Source: Rhodobacter capsulatus (GTDB lineage: Bacteria > Pseudomonadota > Alphaproteobacteria > Rhodobacterales > Rhodobacteraceae). Taken from it: a stretch of 64,000 nt of DNA. The notes under the pieces are model-generated. The model worked only from the letters and a program-made list of their open reading frames with translations. It made no database searches and was not told the origin of the DNA. Location of the stretch: positions 62,001 to 126,000 of the forward strand of contig NZ_QKZO01000010.1 of the NCBI RefSeq assembly GCF_003254295.1, given 5' to 3'. This document shows positions 1-8,322 of the stretch, piece by piece (position 1 is the stretch's first letter; each line of letters opens with the position of its first letter). Position numbers and translations under genes: made by a program.

Positions 1-45
1 ATCACCGGGCTTGGATCGCAGCGGCAAGTCGTGGTGCAGGCATGA
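1..45 (+). CDS. 3' end of an unidentified upstream gene (partial)
   Basis: Frame 1 is open from the left edge to a TGA at 43-45. That stop overlaps the ATG of the aldehyde dehydrogenase at 42 in an ATGA arrangement typical of translationally coupled genes. Only about 14 residues are visible, too few to name a family. The call rests on the frame and the coupled junction alone. Confidence 0.35.
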   Translation: MTGLGSQRQVVVQA

Positions 46-1439
46 GCGCCGCCGCCGAGGTTTTCGCGCGTCTGAGGGCGGGCGATGCCCGGCGGCGGAC
101 CGAATTCACCGTGCCCAGGCGTCGCGCGGTGCTGAGGCGGCTGGCCGCCGAGATCCGCGCCCGCGAGGCCGAGATCATGGCCGCTTTGGCCTCCGATCTG
201 GGCAAGCCCGCGGTCGAGGTGCGGATTTCGGAAATCATCCCGATCCTGTCGGAAATCCGGCACACGTCGCGGCATCTGAAATCCTGGGCCGGGGTGCGGC
301 GGGTGCGCCCGACGCTCTCGATGCTGGGCACCCGCGCGACGATCCGGCCCGAGCCGAAGGGCACGGTGCTGATCCTCGCGCCCTGGAACTATCCGCTCTG
401 TCTGGCGCTGGGGCCTTTGGTCAGCGCGATTGCGGCGGGCAACGCGGCGGTGGTGAAACCCTCCGAACTGGCGCCCGCGACCTCGGCGCTGATCGCGAAA
501 CTCGTTGCCGCCTGCCTGCCCGAAGATCTGGTCACTGTCGTCGAAGGCGGTGTCGAGACCGCGACCGAGCTTCTGGCGCTGCCCTTCGATCATATCTTCT
601 TCACCGGCTCGCCCGCCGTGGGCAAGGTGGTGATGGCGGCGGCGGCGAAGACGCTGGCCTCGGTCACGCTGGAGCTGGGCGGCAAGTCGCCGGTCATCCT
701 TGGCCCCGATGCCGATCTGAAAAAGGCGGCGCGGATGGTGGCCTGGGGCAAGTTTCAGAACGCCGGGCAGACCTGCATCGCCCCCGATCACGTCTTTGTC
801 CCCCGCGCGCAGGAAGAGGCCTTCACCAGGGCGCTGCGGGCCGAGATCGTGCGGATGTATGGCGCCCGCCCGCAGGCCTCGCGCAGTTTTGCCCGGCTGA
901 TTGGCGCGAAACATTTCGAGCGGCTGCGCGGGATGGTCACCGAGGCGGTCGGCCATGGCGCCACCCTGATCGCGGGCGGCGAGGCCGAGGCGGCCAGCCG
1001 CTATCTGGCGCCGACCGTTCTGGCCAATGTGCCCGAAAACGCAGCGCTGATGCGCGAGGAAATCTTCGGCCCCGTCCTGCCGGTGATTGCCTATGATGAT
1101 CTGGATGCCGTTCTGGCTGGCATCGAGGCGGGGGAAAAGCCGCTCGCGCTTTATGTCTTTGCCCGCGACCGGCGGCGGATTTCGCGGATCTGCGCCGCCA
1201 CGACCTCGGGCGCGGTGGGGGTGAATGTGACGCTGGCGCATTTCCTGCATCTCAATCTGCCCTTTGGCGGGATTGGGCAATCGGGGCTGGGCGCGGCGCA
1301 TGGGCACTGGGGCTTTGCGGCGTTTTCCCATGAAAAACCGGTGCTTGAGAACCGCTTTGCCGTGCTGGAGCCGTTGATGCCGCCTTATGGCAAGCTTGCC
1401 ACCCGGCTGGCGCGGATCGTGCAGGCGCTGGTCGGCTGA
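42..1439 (+). CDS. NAD(P)-dependent aldehyde dehydrogenase, class 3-like
   Basis: This 465-residue enzyme should oxidise an aldehyde to its carboxylic acid with NAD(P)+. It carries the cofactor-binding stretch APWNYP (about residue 113), VKPSE (about 138), the FTGS loop (about 187), ELGGKSP with the general-base Glu (about 210) and the catalytic Cys in GQTCIAPD (about 242). The length and the GQTCIAPD motif fit the class 3 and coniferyl-aldehyde dehydrogenase branch, which is shorter than the roughly 490-residue betaine-aldehyde type. The start at 42 overlaps the stop of the preceding frame, so it is probably the second gene of an operon that begins outside the window. The substrate cannot be read from the sequence. 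Confidence 0.9.
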   Translation: MSAAAEVFARLRAGDARRRTEFTVPRRRAVLRRLAAEIRAREAEIMAALASDLGKPAVEVRISEIIPILSEIRHTSRHLKSWAGVRRVRPTLSMLGTRATIRPEPKGTVLILAPWNYPLCLALGPLVSAIAAGNAAVVKPSELAPATSALIAKLVAACLPEDLVTVVEGGVETATELLALPFDHIFFTGSPAVGKVVMAAAAKTLASVTLELGGKSPVILGPDADLKKAARMVAWGKFQNAGQTCIAPDHVFVPRAQEEAFTRALRAEIVRMYGARPQASRSFARLIGAKHFERLRGMVTEAVGHGATLIAGGEAEAASRYLAPTVLANVPENAALMREEIFGPVLPVIAYDDLDAVLAGIEAGEKPLALYVFARDRRRISRICAATTSGAVGVNVTLAHFLHLNLPFGGIGQSGLGAAHGHWGFAAFSHEKPVLENRFAVLEPLMPPYGKLATRLARIVQALVG

Positions 1440-1576
1440 ACTCCCCGGTAATGCTGCAACTGCGAAGGTGACTTTGCTGCAGAGCAGCGCTACACTCAAC
1501 CCACGCGATACCGCTGCCGGACCGGAATCGGCGGGGGCGCGGGGGAAACTGGTGTGCATGCCTGCAGGGGGACTCG

Positions 1577-2971
1577 ATGAAAGAGCCGACGCCGAAGGAT
1601 CAGACGCAGCAGGAGGCGGCCGCCAACCCGGCCGCGCCAAACATGGATCAAGCCGAGCTGGCCGCCAGGGAGGCCGCCGCCAAGGAAGCCGCCGCGAAGG
1701 AGGCTGCCGCCAAGGAAGCCGCCGCGAAGGAGGCTACGGCCAAGGAAGCCGCTGCCGCAGAGGCCGCGGCGAAGCAGGAGGCGGCGAAGGCCGCAGCCCG
1801 GGAAACGGCTGCCAGGCCGAAGCCCGCCGCGGCGCCGAAACCGGCCTCCGGCCCGAAATCCTCCGACACGAAACCCGCCGCCGAGCCGGTCGTGGAAAAG
1901 GTCATGCGGACCTCGGAAACCGATGTGGCCTTTGCGCTTGGCGGGCTGGCGGGCAACAATGCGCATGGCGCGGGGTTCCTGCAGGCGGCGCTTGAGGGCG
2001 GCGTGCATCCGCGGATGATTTCCTGCACCTCGGGGCAGATCTACTGGGTCTGGCGCTATCTGCAGGCGCTGGCGGGTGGCGAGAGCCTCGAAACCCATCT
2101 GGCCGAGCAGATCGAGACCCTGCAGCCCTTTGGCCAGCGCGACGCCGATCTGATGCATATGGCGCTGTTCGGCAAAAGCGGGGTGTTCCGGCCGTCGCTG
2201 TTCGAATGGCCCTTCGACGTCATGCAAAACCTCGTGCGCAGCCTTGACGCGGTCTCGCGCGCGGGCACAGAGGTATTCTGGCTCAAGGAGATGATGAGCC
2301 TGACCCCGGCGCGCACTCTGGTGCCGCTCTTCCCGGACAGCTTCTTTGCCGAGATCGCGCAGGCCTTCAACGAGACCGGGATCGGCATTCTTTTCAACGC
2401 CTATGACCCGCGCGAGGGGCTGGAATATGTCCACGCGAACCCCTCGGCGCTGGCGCAGTTGGGCATTGCGCCCGGCGGGCGGAAAAGCTGGCGCAGCCGC
2501 ACGATCTATGCCGAAATCACCCCGCAGGCGGTGCGCGACGGGCTTTGGCTTTACGAATACGGCTTCGAGGGCAGTCCGGAGGGCGGCTTTGGCGCGCTTG
2601 ATGGCGCCTATTACCGGCCGGTGCTGCTCTCGGAGCTGTCCTGTGCGCGCACCATCCATGCGGTGCGGCCGGTCAACCGCAAATGGCTGGGGCCGCTGCC
2701 CGACAGCAAGCTTTCGCTCGAGGACATGAAGACCGAGGTCGCGTTCAACGGCATCTATGCCGCCGAGCGCGACCGTATGCTGATGGTCAATCGCTGGATC
2801 GCGGCGGGGATCCTGCGCGATCCGCGCTTCGCCCCGATCGAGATCTATGAGATCGAGGTCGAGACGCAGCGCAGCTTCTTTGACTATGTCTTTGAAAGCA
2901 TGGAGGTGTTCGAGAACGCCCGCAGCTTGGGGCACGAGGCGTTTTCGGGCGGACTGGCCCCGGCCGAATAG
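1577..2971 (+). CDS. Patatin-like hydrolase with N-terminal EAAAK-rich helical arm
   Basis: The protein is 464 residues. Residues 1-30 are polar, 30-70 are near-perfect EAAAK repeats (predicted rigid, charged single helix) and 75-105 are Pro/Ala/Lys-rich. From about 117 the fold looks patatin-like: a Gly-rich oxyanion loop (LGGLAGNNAHGAG, 121-133), a nucleophile elbow with Ser152 in CTSGQ, and Asp342 in DGA as the second dyad residue. The elbow is unusual, because patatins normally have GxSxG and both flanking Gly positions are replaced here. No signal peptide is seen. A start at 1577 is supported by AGGGGGACT just upstream. Lipid acyl hydrolase activity is inferred from the dyad; the substrate is unknown. 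Interaction or anchoring through the helix is possible. Confidence 0.7.
   Translation: MKEPTPKDQTQQEAAANPAAPNMDQAELAAREAAAKEAAAKEAAAKEAAAKEATAKEAAAAEAAAKQEAAKAAARETAARPKPAAAPKPASGPKSSDTKPAAEPVVEKVMRTSETDVAFALGGLAGNNAHGAGFLQAALEGGVHPRMISCTSGQIYWVWRYLQALAGGESLETHLAEQIETLQPFGQRDADLMHMALFGKSGVFRPSLFEWPFDVMQNLVRSLDAVSRAGTEVFWLKEMMSLTPARTLVPLFPDSFFAEIAQAFNETGIGILFNAYDPREGLEYVHANPSALAQLGIAPGGRKSWRSRTIYAEITPQAVRDGLWLYEYGFEGSPEGGFGALDGAYYRPVLLSELSCARTIHAVRPVNRKWLGPLPDSKLSLEDMKTEVAFNGIYAAERDRMLMVNRWIAAGILRDPRFAPIEIYEIEVETQRSFFDYVFESMEVFENARSLGHEAFSGGLAPAE
1672..1760 (+). repeat. 30-bp in-frame tandem repeat encoding EAAAK units
   Basis: The coding DNA of the helical arm repeats a 30-base unit (two EAAAK pentapeptides using alternate AAG and GCC/GCG codons) nearly three times with almost no change, then decays. 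This suggests expansion by slippage or unequal recombination, not codon-by-codon selection. Confidence 0.75.
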
Positions 2972-3029
2972 CGCGCCCCTTGCCCCCGCCGCGGTTTCGG
3001 CCCAAACCAAGCGCAAAGAGGAGGCGGGC

Positions 3030-3920
3030 ATGGGCGAGACGAAGGGCGGCTGGAAGCTTTGGGCGGTATTGGCCTTGCCGCCGCTGTTCTGGGCGGGCAA
3101 CTTCATCGTTGCCCGCGCCTCGCGCGGCGAATGGCCGCCTGTCGCGTTGTCCTTTGGCCGCTGGTCGATCGCGTTGATCGCGCTTTTGCCCTTTGCCTGG
3201 CCCTATCTGCGGCGCGATTTTCCGCTTTACCGGCGTTATTTCTTCCGCATCCTGCTGTTGACGCTGCCCGGCGTCGCGGCCTTCAACTCGCTCGTCTATT
3301 GGGGCCTGCAGACCTCGACCGCGACGAACGGGATGCTTTTGAATTCCACCATTCCGCTCTTGATCATGGCTCTGGGGGCGCTCTTTTGGGGGCAAAGGCT
3401 GGGGCTTTGGGCGATCCTTGGGCTGATCGTCTCGACGCTTGGGGTGGCGGTCGTGATCTTGCAGGGCTCGTGGGAGCGGGCGGCGGCGCTGGATTTCGCG
3501 CGCGGCGATCTGATCATCTTCGCCGCGATGGTGGCCTGGGCGCTTTACACGATGGGGCTGAAGACCTTCCCGCCCGAGGTGAACCGGATCGGCCTTCTGG
3601 CGGTGCAGATCGCGCTGGCGCTGCCGATCCTGGCACCGTTTCTGGCCTGGGAGATCGCCGCGGGCCGGGTGCCGGTCTGGACGCCCGCCTCGATCGGCGC
3701 GCTGGTCTATATCGGCATCGTGCCCTCGGTTCTGGCCTATCTTTTCTATACCAAGGCGGTGGAGATGGCGGGCCCGGCGCGGGCGGGGCAATTCATCCAC
3801 CTGCTGCCGGTCTATGGCGCGATCCTGTCGGCGGCTTTGCTGCATGAGCCGCTCCACCTTTACCATGCGGCCGGTTTCGGGCTGATCCTCACCGGCATCG
3901 TGCTGGCGGGGCGGAAATAG
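3030..3920 (+). CDS. EamA/DMT family transporter
   Basis: A 296-residue inner-membrane protein with about ten hydrophobic segments arranged as two EamA repeats, the fold of the drug/metabolite transporter superfamily. The motifs PPLFWAGNFIVAR near the N-terminus and IGIVPSVLAYLFYTKAVE in the second half are typical. The ATG at 3030 is chosen because AGAGGAGG lies just upstream and the protein then starts at the usual N-terminal helix; the same frame is open further 5' without a good start. It follows the patatin-like gene by about 58 bases. The transported substrate cannot be inferred. A second, unrelated EamA gene lies at 47303-48193. Confidence 0.85.
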   Translation: MGETKGGWKLWAVLALPPLFWAGNFIVARASRGEWPPVALSFGRWSIALIALLPFAWPYLRRDFPLYRRYFFRILLLTLPGVAAFNSLVYWGLQTSTATNGMLLNSTIPLLIMALGALFWGQRLGLWAILGLIVSTLGVAVVILQGSWERAAALDFARGDLIIFAAMVAWALYTMGLKTFPPEVNRIGLLAVQIALALPILAPFLAWEIAAGRVPVWTPASIGALVYIGIVPSVLAYLFYTKAVEMAGPARAGQFIHLLPVYGAILSAALLHEPLHLYHAAGFGLILTGIVLAGRK

Positions 3921-3980
3921 CCGGGGTCACGGGCGGGGATTTCGCTTGCATTGCGGGGGGCGAGCGCCTAGAAGCCCCCT

Positions 3981-4032
3981 ACTTCCGCGATGATATGAAC
4001 CGGCGACGCCTCTCGTGGTGGGCTGCGGAAGT
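3981..4032 (+). promoter_or_regulatory. Structured rpsF leader, candidate S6:S18 autoregulatory element
   Basis: ACTTCCGC at 3981-3988 is perfectly complementary to GCGGAAGT at 4025-4032, closing a roughly 36-base apical region about 40 bases before the rpsF start codon. Many bacteria carry an rpsF leader RNA bound by the S6:S18 complex for feedback control. Whether this hairpin contains that exact binding motif was not established; position and the strong stem are the evidence. Confidence 0.45.
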
Positions 4033-4073
4033 CCTTGCCCCCTATGAAGCCGCCTTGTGAAACAGGAGCCTAC

Positions 4074-4499
4074 ATGCCGCTTTACGAGCATGTCCTCATT
4101 GCGCGTCAGGACCTTTCCAACGCGCAGGCCGAAGGCCTGATCGAACACTTCTCGTCCGTGATCGGCGACAACGGGGGCAAGGTCCTCGGGTCCGAATACT
4201 GGGGCGTGAAGACCATGGCCTACAAGATCAACAAGAACCGCAAGGGCCATTACGCGTTCCTGCGCACCGACGCGCCCTCGGCCGCCGTGCAGGAGATGGA
4301 GCGTCTCGCCCGTCTGCATGACGACGTGATGCGCGTGCTGACCATCAAGGTCGACGGCCATGACGAAGGCCCCTCGGTGCAGATGCAGAAGCGTGACGAC
4401 CGCGAAGACCGTGGCGATCGCGGTGATCGTGGCGACCGTGGCCCGCGTGGCGACCGTGGCCCCCGCGAAGATCGCGGCCCGCGTCCCGAGCGTCGTTGA
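4074..4499 (+). CDS. rpsF: 30S ribosomal protein S6
   Basis: S6 binds 16S rRNA with S18 on the platform of the small subunit. The start [15 protein letters not shown] is the conserved S6 N-terminus, which places the ATG at 4074 although the frame is open a little further 5'; AGGAG lies just upstream. The body (about 100 residues) is followed by a roughly 35-residue tail of alternating acidic and basic residues built from GDR/RGP repeats, unlike the poly-Glu tail of E. coli S6. It is the first gene of the rpsF-rpsR-rplI operon, 17 bases from rpsR. Confidence 0.97.
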   Translation: MPLYEHVLIARQDLSNAQAEGLIEHFSSVIGDNGGKVLGSEYWGVKTMAYKINKNRKGHYAFLRTDAPSAAVQEMERLARLHDDVMRVLTIKVDGHDEGPSVQMQKRDDREDRGDRGDRGDRGPRGDRGPREDRGPRPERR

Positions 4500-4516
4500 T
4501 CCGAGGAGAGTGACCC

Positions 4517-4744
4517 ATGGCTACCAAACCCTTCTTCCGTCGCCGCAAGGTTTGCCCGTTCTCGGGCGATAACGCGCCGAAGATCGACTACAAGGACGTC
4601 CGTCTGCTGCAACGCTACATCAGCGAGCGCGGCAAGATCGTTCCCGCCCGCATCACCGCCGTCTCGGCCAAGAAACAGCGCGAACTGGCGCAGGCGATCA
4701 AACGCGCCCGCTTCCTCGCCCTGCTTCCCTATGCCGTGAAGTAA
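4517..4744 (+). CDS. rpsR: 30S ribosomal protein S18
   Basis: A 75-residue basic protein beginning [17 protein letters not shown] with the core [20 protein letters not shown], diagnostic of S18, the partner of S6 on 16S rRNA. Length is normal. A strong GAGGAGAGTG precedes the ATG. It sits between rpsF and rplI with short gaps, so one transcript probably covers all three. Confidence 0.97.
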   Translation: MATKPFFRRRKVCPFSGDNAPKIDYKDVRLLQRYISERGKIVPARITAVSAKKQRELAQAIKRARFLALLPYAVK

Positions 4745-4756
4745 GGAGACCTGAAC

Positions 4757-5332
4757 ATGCAAGTCATCCTTCTGGAACGTGTGGCCAAGCTTGGCCAAAT
4801 GGGCGACGTGGTGAAAGTGCGCGACGGCTACGCCCGCAACTTCCTCTTGCCGCAAGGCAAGGCGCTGCGCGCGAACGACGCCAACATCAAGAGCTTCGAA
4901 GCCCGCAAGGCGCAGCTGGAAATCCGCAACCTCGAGACCAAGAAAGAAGCCGAAGCGGCCGCCGCCAAGCTTGAAGGTCAACAGTTCGTGGTCATCCGCT
5001 CCGCTTCGGACGCCGGGGCGCTTTACGGCTCGGTCACGCCGCGCGACGCCGCCGATGCGGCCACCGCCGGTGGTTTCTCGGTCGACAAGCGTCAGGTGGC
5101 GCTGAAAGCCCCGATCAAGGAGCTGGGTCTGCACGAGGTGCACGTGATCCTGCACCCGGAAGTCCAGGCGACGATCACCATCAACGTCGCGCGTTCGGCT
5201 GAAGAAGCTGCCATTCAGGCGGCCGGCAAATCGATCCAGCAGCTGGCGGCGGAAGCCGATGCGGCGGCGGAATTCGAAATCGCCGAGCTCTTCGACGAAG
5301 TCGGCGCCGCGGCGAACGACGACGACGAATAA
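4757..5332 (+). CDS. rplI: 50S ribosomal protein L9
   Basis: L9 binds 23S rRNA near the base of the L1 stalk. The N-terminal domain has [21 protein letters not shown] and [13 protein letters not shown], the classical L9 signature, followed by the long connecting helix. At 191 residues it is about 40 longer than E. coli L9 because of an Ala- and acid-rich C-terminal tail. It is the last gene of the operon; AAGGAG precedes the ATG and an intrinsic terminator follows. Confidence 0.97.
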   Translation: MQVILLERVAKLGQMGDVVKVRDGYARNFLLPQGKALRANDANIKSFEARKAQLEIRNLETKKEAEAAAAKLEGQQFVVIRSASDAGALYGSVTPRDAADAATAGGFSVDKRQVALKAPIKELGLHEVHVILHPEVQATITINVARSAEEAAIQAAGKSIQQLAAEADAAAEFEIAELFDEVGAAANDDDE

Positions 5333-5356
5333 GACCCTTCCCCCGGGAAGTGTTGC

Positions 5357-5386
5357 AACCGCGCCCCTCGGGGCGCGGTTTTGTTT
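5357..5386 (+). terminator. Intrinsic terminator of rpsF-rpsR-rplI
   Basis: AACCGCGCCC and GGGCGCGGTT pair as a 10-bp stem (5357-5366 with 5371-5380), followed by TTGTTTT, about 25 bases after the rplI stop. Confidence 0.85.
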
Positions 5387-5574
5387 TGGCCGCACGGGTT
5401 TTGCGCGGCACGGAAAATGCACAAAATTTGACGAAACTGTTTCCCATTCCCGCCCGAATTACACCTCAGGGTTGCAAGGCCTCCCCGTCGGGGGTCTGTT
5501 CAATTGGTCACGAGTGACAGGTTCGCGCGCCCGGTTTCCGGATCGGGCGCCGCGGCACCTGCAAGGAGGAAGCG

Positions 5575-5808
5575 ATGGAATTCAGGATTGCGGCGATGGT
5601 GCTTTTCGGGATGACTTTGGGAATTCTGCATGCCGAAGGCGACCGGCTGGGGGCGCTGGATCGGTTCTGGCCCGATTTCGGCCCGCGCGCTCTGGTGCAG
5701 ATTTCCGAAAACGCCGAAAGCGTGCGGTCTTCGTTCGACCCGGTGGCGCTGCCCGCGCCGCCAGTGCTGCGCCCGGCGACGGCGCCCCGATTCGTCCGCG
5801 CCGATTGA
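5575..5808 (+). CDS. Small hypothetical protein, possible membrane-anchored or exported
   Basis: A 77-residue ORF with an excellent AAGGAGG eight bases before its ATG. The first 17 residues are hydrophobic (MEFRIAAMVLFGMTLGIL), resembling a signal anchor or short signal peptide. The rest is Pro/Ala-rich without a recognised domain. It stands alone between the rplI terminator and a bidirectional terminator shared with tig. Evidence for being real is the ribosome binding site and the fit between two terminators; function is unknown. Confidence 0.55.
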   Translation: MEFRIAAMVLFGMTLGILHAEGDRLGALDRFWPDFGPRALVQISENAESVRSSFDPVALPAPPVLRPATAPRFVRAD

Positions 5809-5820
5809 GGCCCGCGATGA

Positions 5821-5848
5821 AAAAGGCCGCCCCGAGGGGCGGCCTTTC
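5821..5848. terminator. Bidirectional terminator between the small ORF and tig
   Basis: AAAAGGCCGCCCC and GGGGCGGCCTTT form a strong palindrome with A-run on one side and T-run on the other, so it can end transcription of both converging genes. Confidence 0.8.
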
Positions 5849-5868
5849 CTGTCACTGTCCGGTGACGC

Positions 5869-7203
5869 TCAGAGCTCGTCCAGCGCTTCGATGGCTTTCT
5901 GCAGCTCTTCCTTGCTGACCTCTTTCTCGGTCACGGCAGCGCCCGCGACGATGAAATCGATCACTTTTTCTTCGTAAAGCGGCGCACGGATCTGCTGTTG
6001 CATCTGCGCATTGCCTTTCACGAATTCGAAGAATTCGCGCTCGTGGCCCGGGTATTGACGCGCCGCGGCCAGAACCGCCTGGGTCATCTCGGCATCGGTC
6101 ACTTCGATCTTCTCGTTGCGGCCAAGCTCGGCCAGCAGCAGGCCCAGACGCACGCGGCGCTCGGCCAGCGTCTTGTGCTCTTCGGTCGGCTCCACCGCGC
6201 CATGGTCATGGCCGTGGTGATCCGGGTTTTCCTCGTGCCAGAGCTGATGCGCGATCTGACCGGCTTCGGCCTCGACCAGCGACGGCGGCAGGTCGAACTT
6301 GACCTGCGCATCCAGGATGTCGAGCAGGGCGCGTTTCAGGATCGCCCGCGAGGCGCCCTTGAATTCCGCTTCCAGACGCGAGGCGACCTGACCCTTCAGG
6401 GCCTCCAGATCGGCGGCGCCGAATTTCTTCGCCAGCTCGTCGTCGATCTCGGCCGGTTTCGGGGCCTTCACCGCATGGACGTGGCATTTGAAGGTGGCTT
6501 CCTTGCCCGCCAGATGCGCCGCACCGTATTCGGCCGGGAAGGAGACTTTCACTTCCACATCTTCGCCCGCTTTCGCGCCGACGAGTTGATCTTCAAAGCC
6601 CGGGATGAACGAGTTCGAGCCGAGCACGAGCGGGTATTCCTCGCCCTTGCCGCCTTCGAACGCCTCGTCGCCGAGGAAGCCTTCGAAGTCGATCACGACC
6701 TGATCGCCATCCTTGGCCTTGCTGCCTTTCTTGCGGTCCTCGAAGGCCTGCGCCGATTTCGCCAGGTTTTCCAGCGCCTCGGTCACCGAAGCCTCGTCGG
6801 CCTTCACCACCAGACGCTCCAGCGTCACGGTGGCGCGGTCAAAGGCCGGGATCGGCGGCAGGGCTTCGTAGGACACGGTGAAGACGGCATCGGTGCCCGG
6901 CTTCCAGTCCTTGCCGTTTTCCATCTCGACCTTCGGCTGCAGCGCCGGACGGTCGCCCGATTGATCAAGCAGATCCTTGATCGCGCCATCGACGGCTTCG
7001 TTCAGGACATCGCCCAGAACGCGGTCGCCGAAGTTCTTGCGCAGCATCGCCATCGGCACCTTGCCCTTGCGGAAGCCCTTGATCTCGACTTCGGGCTGCA
7101 CTTCGATCAGCTTTTCGGTGACTTTCGCATCCAGTTCGGCGCCGGTCAGCGTGATCGTGTAGCCGCGCTTGAGGCCTTCGTTGAGGGTCTGGGTGACCTG
7201 CAT
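5869..7203 (-). CDS. tig: Trigger factor, ribosome-associated chaperone
   Basis: Trigger factor binds L23 at the exit tunnel and folds nascent chains; it also has peptidyl-prolyl isomerase activity. The 444-residue product starts [21 protein letters not shown]. The ribosome-binding loop is present as [17 protein letters not shown] (about residues 43-59), followed by the FKBP-type domain with [20 protein letters not shown] (about 160-180) and the helical C-terminal domain. The ATG at 7203 is chosen from this conserved N-terminus; the frame upstream runs through the tRNA and is not coding. Confidence 0.97.
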   Translation of the reverse strand: MQVTQTLNEGLKRGYTITLTGAELDAKVTEKLIEVQPEVEIKGFRKGKVPMAMLRKNFGDRVLGDVLNEAVDGAIKDLLDQSGDRPALQPKVEMENGKDWKPGTDAVFTVSYEALPPIPAFDRATVTLERLVVKADEASVTEALENLAKSAQAFEDRKKGSKAKDGDQVVIDFEGFLGDEAFEGGKGEEYPLVLGSNSFIPGFEDQLVGAKAGEDVEVKVSFPAEYGAAHLAGKEATFKCHVHAVKAPKPAEIDDELAKKFGAADLEALKGQVASRLEAEFKGASRAILKRALLDILDAQVKFDLPPSLVEAEAGQIAHQLWHEENPDHHGHDHGAVEPTEEHKTLAERRVRLGLLLAELGRNEKIEVTDAEMTQAVLAAARQYPGHEREFFEFVKGNAQMQQQIRAPLYEEKVIDFIVAGAAVTEKEVSKEELQKAIEALDEL

Positions 7204-7294
7204 GGGGTTTCCTCTGGTTCGGGCGCGCCGAAAAGACGCGCTCAGGCAAATTTCAGCCGCCCTTCTAGGGGCTGGCGACCTTGCTGGCAAGGTG

Positions 7295-7330
7295 AAAAGC
7301 CGCAGCCCGATCGGGTGCCGGACGGCTTTT
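7295..7330 (-). terminator. Probable terminator of the tRNA-Leu transcript
   Basis: On the minus strand AAAAGCCG (7330-7323) can pair with CGGCTTTT (7302-7295), with a CCCGATCGGG palindrome in the loop. It lies about 100 bases downstream of the tRNA and before tig. Confidence 0.5.
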
Positions 7331-7432
7331 CCCGCCCGTTTCCGGTCCCGGCGTGGCAAAAAGATCGAAAAGATTCGTCCAGACGCGCCGTCGTCCGCGG
7401 GCAGGTCGGGGCAGGGGGCGGGACGGGTCAGA

Positions 7433-7515
7433 TGGTGCGGGTGAAGGGACTCGAACCCCCACGCCAAGGCGCCAGAACCTAAATCTGGTGCGTCTACCAA
7501 TTTCGCCACACCCGC
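7433..7515 (-). tRNA. tRNA-Leu, anticodon UAG
   Basis: Read on the minus strand, GCGGGTG (7515-7509) pairs with CACCCGC (7443-7437) as the acceptor stem, followed by discriminator A and an encoded CCA at 7435-7433. The anticodon arm is CCAGA-TTTAGGT-TCTGG giving UAG, decoding CUA/CUG leucine codons. A long variable arm (GCGCCTTGGCGT) and the T arm GGTTCGAGTCC are as expected for class II tRNA-Leu. Confidence 0.95.
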
Positions 7516-7700
7516 ACTGCCCTCGCTTTTAGCAACTCGCGCGGCCCCTGTGTAGGGGGGCAACAGGTCTGCAGGCAAAATAGGGTTTTGTTAACCTTTG
7601 CCCTCGCCAGACCGCGGGGCCTGTCCTAGGCTCCGGATCAGAGCCGCAAAGGCCGGATGATCAAAAGCGCCGGAAACCGGCGCGAGAGCAGGAAGACCCG

Positions 7701-8231
7701 ATGGACAGGCAGGCCATAGGGCGCGAGCAGGGCGGGGCCAGGGGGCCCCTGTCTTCCGCGTCCGCCTTCACATTCGATTCCCGTCTGGGCGCCGAAAGCG
7801 CGCATGGGGTGGCGGGCTTCGCCCTCGGCTCGCGGGTGACGACGATGGACGGGCTCTTGCCGGTCGAATTCCTGACCCTGGGCGACCGGATCGTCACCCG
7901 TTCGGGGATGCGGGTGCTGCGCGGCCTGTCCAGCCTGCCGCTGGTGTCGCGGCTGGTCGGCATCGCGCCCGGGGCGCTTGGCCATGACCGGCCGGGGCAG
8001 GCGATGGTGCTGGGCGCGGGCACGCAGGTGCTTTTGCGCGACTGGCGGGCCGAGGTGATGTTCGGCTCCGCCCAGGCGCTGGTGGCGGTGGAGCGACTGA
8101 TCGACGGGCAGTTCATCACCCGCATCACCGGCCGCAAGATCCGGATTTTCGCGCTGCATTTCGAGGCGCCCGAGGTGATCTATGCCGATGGGGTCGAGAT
8201 CGGCTGCACTCCCCTGGCCCTGCGCAGCTGA
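7701..8231 (+). CDS. Stand-alone Hint-domain (hedgehog/intein-type) protein
   Basis: A 176-residue protein. Residues about 40-75 (FALGSRVTTMDGLLPVEFLTLGDRIVTRSG) match the start of a Hint domain of the Hint_2 type widespread in Rhodobacterales: a G-T/S-x-V-x-T hairpin and a PVE-L-GD-I strand. Residues about 105-165 carry the HxxV-like and ALHFEAPEVIYADGVEIG elements near the C-terminus. The residue that would be the nucleophilic Cys of an intein is not Cys here, so self-splicing or autoproteolysis looks unlikely. No signal peptide or repeats are seen. AGGAAG lies upstream of the ATG. Function is unknown. Confidence 0.7.
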   Translation: MDRQAIGREQGGARGPLSSASAFTFDSRLGAESAHGVAGFALGSRVTTMDGLLPVEFLTLGDRIVTRSGMRVLRGLSSLPLVSRLVGIAPGALGHDRPGQAMVLGAGTQVLLRDWRAEVMFGSAQALVAVERLIDGQFITRITGRKIRIFALHFEAPEVIYADGVEIGCTPLALRS

Positions 8232-8246
8232 CAAAAGGCGGAAAGA

Positions 8247-8298
8247 GCGTATTTGCCCCAGGAAAAAGGCCATGGGCTTTTTCTTGGCAAAAATACGC
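8247..8298. repeat. Palindromic intergenic element, type 1 copy
   Basis: Left arm GCGTATTTGCCCCAGGAAAA and right arm TTTTTCTTGGCAAAAATACG form an imperfect inverted repeat of about 20-22 bases per arm around a short loop. It lies between the converging Hint gene and nnrD and could terminate both. Related copies are at 11956, 13066, 19256, 42376, 45801/45884 and 49692. Confidence 0.75.
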
Positions 8299-8322
8299 CC
8301 TGTCGCGGTCTCAGGCCGCGGC

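Noticed and set aside
7204-7578. 5' extension of the trigger factor frame
   Set aside because: The extension reads through tRNA-Leu and a hairpin; the conserved protein starts at 7203.
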